From: Arcobacter defluvii
GTDB taxonomy: Bacteria > Campylobacterota > Campylobacteria > Campylobacterales > Arcobacteraceae
NCBI RefSeq assembly: GCF_013201725.1
Contig: NZ_CP053835.1
Location: forward strand, 62,001 to 126,000
Length of the DNA stretch: 64,000 nt
Direction: 5' to 3'
In this document: piece after piece, positions 62,012-64,000 of the stretch
Numbering within the stretch: position 1 is the stretch's first letter
Layout: the number at the start of each line of letters is the position of its first letter
Program-made: the position numbers and the translations under genes
The notes under the pieces: model-generated
The model's database searches: none
The model's input: the letters and a program-made list of their open reading frames with translations, nothing else
Told to the model about the DNA's origin: nothing

Positions 62012-62544
62012 TTGTATGTGCGGGAAGAAATGAAACTTTTCCATTTGCTCATCAAATTGGTGTTGGTCTAATAGAATCATCAATAAATCTTACAAGAATA
62101 TGTTTATTTGATAAGCCAGAATATCTGCTTTTTGTTGGAAGTGCAGGAAGTTATGGAAATCACAAAATTTTTGATATAGTTGAATCAAAAAGAGCTTCAA
62201 ACATCGAACTTGGATTTTTAACTGGAAGTGCATATACACCTTTAGATAATGTTTTAGAATCTGAAAATAAATTTGCAAGAAATGATACTATTGTAAATTC
62301 ATCAAATTATATATCAACAAATGAAAAATTATGTAAAGAGTTTTTGGAATATGGTGTTGGAATTGAAAATATGGAGTTTTTTTCAGTTCTTAGTGTTGCA
62401 AAAGAGTTTGAAATTCCAGTTGCTGGAATATTTGTAATAACAAATTATACAAATGAAAATGCCCATGAAGATTTTATAAAAAATCACAAAGAGGCAATGG
62501 AAAAATTAACAAATTATTTAATAGAAAAAAATATAATAAAATAG
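62008..62544 (+). CDS. purine-nucleoside phosphorylase-like protein
   Basis: A 178-residue protein of the nucleoside phosphorylase/MTA-SAH nucleosidase fold. LLFVGSAGSYG holds the phosphate-binding type glycine loop and VGIENMEFFSVLSVAKEF the conserved Glu/Met substrate pair; the end FVITNYTNENAHEDF matches the family. It is smaller than typical members (about 230), so some peripheral elements are lacking. I chose ATG 62008, with GGAG five bases upstream and an ATGA overlap with the previous stop, instead of GTG 62002. It may be a nucleosidase in salvage or in the futalosine menaquinone pathway; substrate not determinable. Confidence 0.75.
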   Translation: MIVCAGRNETFPFAHQIGVGLIESSINLTRICLFDKPEYLLFVGSAGSYGNHKIFDIVESKRASNIELGFLTGSAYTPLDNVLESENKFARNDTIVNSSNYISTNEKLCKEFLEYGVGIENMEFFSVLSVAKEFEIPVAGIFVITNYTNENAHEDFIKNHKEAMEKLTNYLIEKNIIK

Positions 62545-62563
62545 AAAATTGGAATAAATTATA

Positions 62564-63646
62564 ATGGCAAAAGAAGAATTACCATCTATATATGATTACA
62601 CATTAGATGAATTAAAAGAAAAATTAAAACCATCATTTAGAGCAAAGCAAGTCTATAATTGGCTTTATAAAAAATATGCAAGTTCGTATGATGATATGAA
62701 AAACTTACCAAATGAATTAAAAGAAGATTTAAAAGCAAACTATCCAATAGATATTATGCAAATTGTAAAAAAAGAGCAAAGCAGGGATGGAAGTATAAAA
62801 TATCTTTTTAAATTAAGAGATAACCATACAGTTGAGGCTGTACTTCTTTTAATGAAAGATAAAAAGATAGATGAAGATGGACAAATTGTAAGAAGTGAAA
62901 AATATACAGTTTGTATTTCTTCTCAAGTTGGTTGTAAAGTTGGCTGTAGTTTTTGTTTAACTGCAAAAGGTGGATTTGTAAGAAATCTTACAGTTGGAGA
63001 GTATATCGCTCAAATTGTAAATATAAAAAGAGATAATCAAATAGCTGAAAATAAAGCTTTAAATATTGTTTACATGGGAATGGGCGAACCTCTTGATAAC
63101 TTTGACAATTTCACAAAAGCTGTTGAGATTTTCTCTGAACTTGATGGTTTAGCAATAAGTAGAAGAAGACAAACAGTTTCAACTTCAGGAATTGCAAGTA
63201 AAATCAAAAAACTTGGCGAAAAAGATTTAGGTATGCAATTAGCTATTTCTCTTCATGCAGTTGATGATGAGTTAAGAAGTGAATTAATACCTATGAATAA
63301 AGCTTATAATATTGCATCTATTATCGAAGCTGTTAAAGGCTTTCCTGTTGACACAAGAAAAAAAGTTATGTTTGAATATCTTGTAATAAAAGATAAAAAT
63401 GATTCAATAGATGCTGCTAGAAAATTGGTTACTTTATTAAATGGAATTCAAGCAAAAGTAAATTTAATTTACTTTAATCCATACCCTGGAACTTCATATC
63501 AGCGACCTGTTGAAGAAGATATGTTAAGATTCAAAGATTTTTTAAACCAAAAAGGTGTAATCTGTACAATCAGAGAATCAAAAGGACTTGATATATCTGC
63601 TGCTTGTGGGCAATTAAAAGAAAAGGAAGCAAATGGGAATTCTTGA
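62564..63646 (+). CDS. rlmN: dual-specificity RNA methyltransferase RlmN
   Basis: RlmN is a radical-SAM enzyme that methylates C2 of A2503 in 23S rRNA and A37 in some tRNAs. The 360-residue protein has the N-terminal accessory region [14 protein letters not shown] and the cluster motif [15 protein letters not shown] (C-x3-C-x2-C). [13 protein letters not shown] follows, and the C-terminal catalytic Cys is in DISAACGQL. Its end overlaps the small membrane-peptide gene by 14 bases. Confidence 0.96.
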   Translation: MAKEELPSIYDYTLDELKEKLKPSFRAKQVYNWLYKKYASSYDDMKNLPNELKEDLKANYPIDIMQIVKKEQSRDGSIKYLFKLRDNHTVEAVLLLMKDKKIDEDGQIVRSEKYTVCISSQVGCKVGCSFCLTAKGGFVRNLTVGEYIAQIVNIKRDNQIAENKALNIVYMGMGEPLDNFDNFTKAVEIFSELDGLAISRRRQTVSTSGIASKIKKLGEKDLGMQLAISLHAVDDELRSELIPMNKAYNIASIIEAVKGFPVDTRKKVMFEYLVIKDKNDSIDAARKLVTLLNGIQAKVNLIYFNPYPGTSYQRPVEEDMLRFKDFLNQKGVICTIRESKGLDISAACGQLKEKEANGNS

Positions 63647-63731
63647 AATTTCTTTATTGATGTTTATAGCAATAGTGGTGATTGTAACGGGTGTAGGATT
63701 TTATATACAAAATAAAAAAGAGGAGAAATAA
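63633..63731 (+). CDS. 32-aa single-span membrane peptide between rlmN and gltX
   Basis: A small open frame starting within the end of rlmN and stopping five bases before gltX. The product [21 protein letters not shown] then [11 protein letters not shown] is one hydrophobic helix with a basic cytoplasmic-type end, a typical short membrane protein. AAGGAAGC lies upstream of the ATG, and AGAGGAG inside its own end serves as the gltX ribosome site. No family recognised. Confidence 0.6.
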   Translation: MGILEISLLMFIAIVVIVTGVGFYIQNKKEEK

Positions 63732-63736
63732 TTTAA

Positions 63737-64000
63737 ATGGCAGTAACAAGATTTGCTCCAAGTCCAACTGGATATTTACATATTGGGGGATTAAGAACTT
63801 CATTATATAGTTATTTATGGGCTAGAAAAACTGGTGGAGAATTTAGATTAAGAATCGAAGATACAGATTTAGCAAGAAATAGTGAAGATGCAATGAAAGC
63901 AATTATAAACGCTTTTGAATGGGTTGGACTTAATTATGATGGTGAAGTTTTTTATCAATCAAAAAGAACAGATATTTATAAACAATATATTGATAAATTA
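63737..64000 (+). CDS. gltX: glutamate-tRNA ligase (5' part)
   Basis: The first 88 codons of a class I aminoacyl-tRNA synthetase charging Glu-tRNA; the gene runs off the right edge. It begins [34 protein letters not shown], in which [12 protein letters not shown] holds the HIGH-type ATP site, followed by [23 protein letters not shown] lies 11-15 bases upstream. Together with the gatB gene, a non-discriminating role toward tRNA(Gln) is possible in this organism. Confidence 0.95.
   Translation, partial: MAVTRFAPSPTGYLHIGGLRTSLYSYLWARKTGGEFRLRIEDTDLARNSEDAMKAIINAFEWVGLNYDGEVFYQSKRTDIYKQYIDKL

Noticed and set aside
1-64000. tRNA, rRNA, CRISPR array or intact insertion sequence
   Set aside because: Intergenic gaps were read for cloverleaf motifs, evenly spaced direct repeats and transposase motifs; none was found.

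Overview
The window is AT-rich, gene-dense bacterial DNA. Its gene content fits a Campylobacterota bacterium of the Arcobacter group: a CetA/CetB-like PAS plus chemoreceptor pair, a class Ia ribonucleotide reductase of the epsilon type, LutABC, TRAP carboxylate transport, RNase J and HemJ, with strong A/T third-position codon preference. The nif genes suggest a nitrogen-fixing member of that group. This is inferred from families recognised by eye; no database search was run.

Layout. 1-4.9 kb is the end of a nitrogen-fixation cluster: nifB 3' end, a small orf, nifV behind a sigma-54-type promoter, a GNAT-like protein, a CCE_0567/DUF683-type small protein, a BFD-like Cys protein, a leucine-rich-repeat protein and nifQ. 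4.9-6.6 kb holds a soluble chemoreceptor with its PAS partner. 6.8-15.9 kb is housekeeping: an RluA-type synthase, purB, nrdA-nrdB, a thioesterase, a VOC protein, a dienelactone-hydrolase-like protein, a c-type cytochrome and a CYTH protein. It is interrupted by a GC-rich, probably structured non-coding element at 13040-13137. 15.9-25.7 kb carries hcp with a consensus FNR box, a gltD relic, an OmpA-like protein, an acuI-like oxidoreductase divergent from an HxlR regulator, and fetB-like/tonB/gpsA/gatB/parvulin-like genes.

25.7-38.4 kb is a lactate-utilisation island: an FeS-flavoprotein D-lactate dehydrogenase, TRAP dctP-dctQ-dctM, a histidine kinase/response regulator pair and lutA-lutB-lutC, all on the minus strand. 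In the middle, on the plus strand, lies a scar in which the first ~60 codons of an FAD oxidoreductase are joined out of frame to a 5'-truncated copy of the response regulator. 38.4-49.8 kb carries a methyltransferase, a dCMP deaminase, accB-accC, a DEAD-box helicase with a long leader, a PiT phosphate transporter with foreign-looking codon use, an AEC transporter lacking a canonical start codon, asnB, a bluB-like gene and an orphan second DctP.

49.9-52.6 kb is a Phd/YefM-like gene followed by a two-subunit fumarate reductase/succinate dehydrogenase-like enzyme without an adjacent membrane anchor. Its flavoprotein lacks the usual flavin-linking His, and its iron-sulfur subunit carries an extra Cys in the third cluster motif. 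52.9-64 kb is housekeeping: phoH-like, hemJ, rarA, an RsuA-family synthase, kdsD, rnj, rsmA, hisF, a SIMPL protein, a nucleoside phosphorylase-like gene, rlmN, a 32-aa membrane peptide and the 5' end of gltX. No tRNA, rRNA, CRISPR array or intact insertion sequence was recognised.
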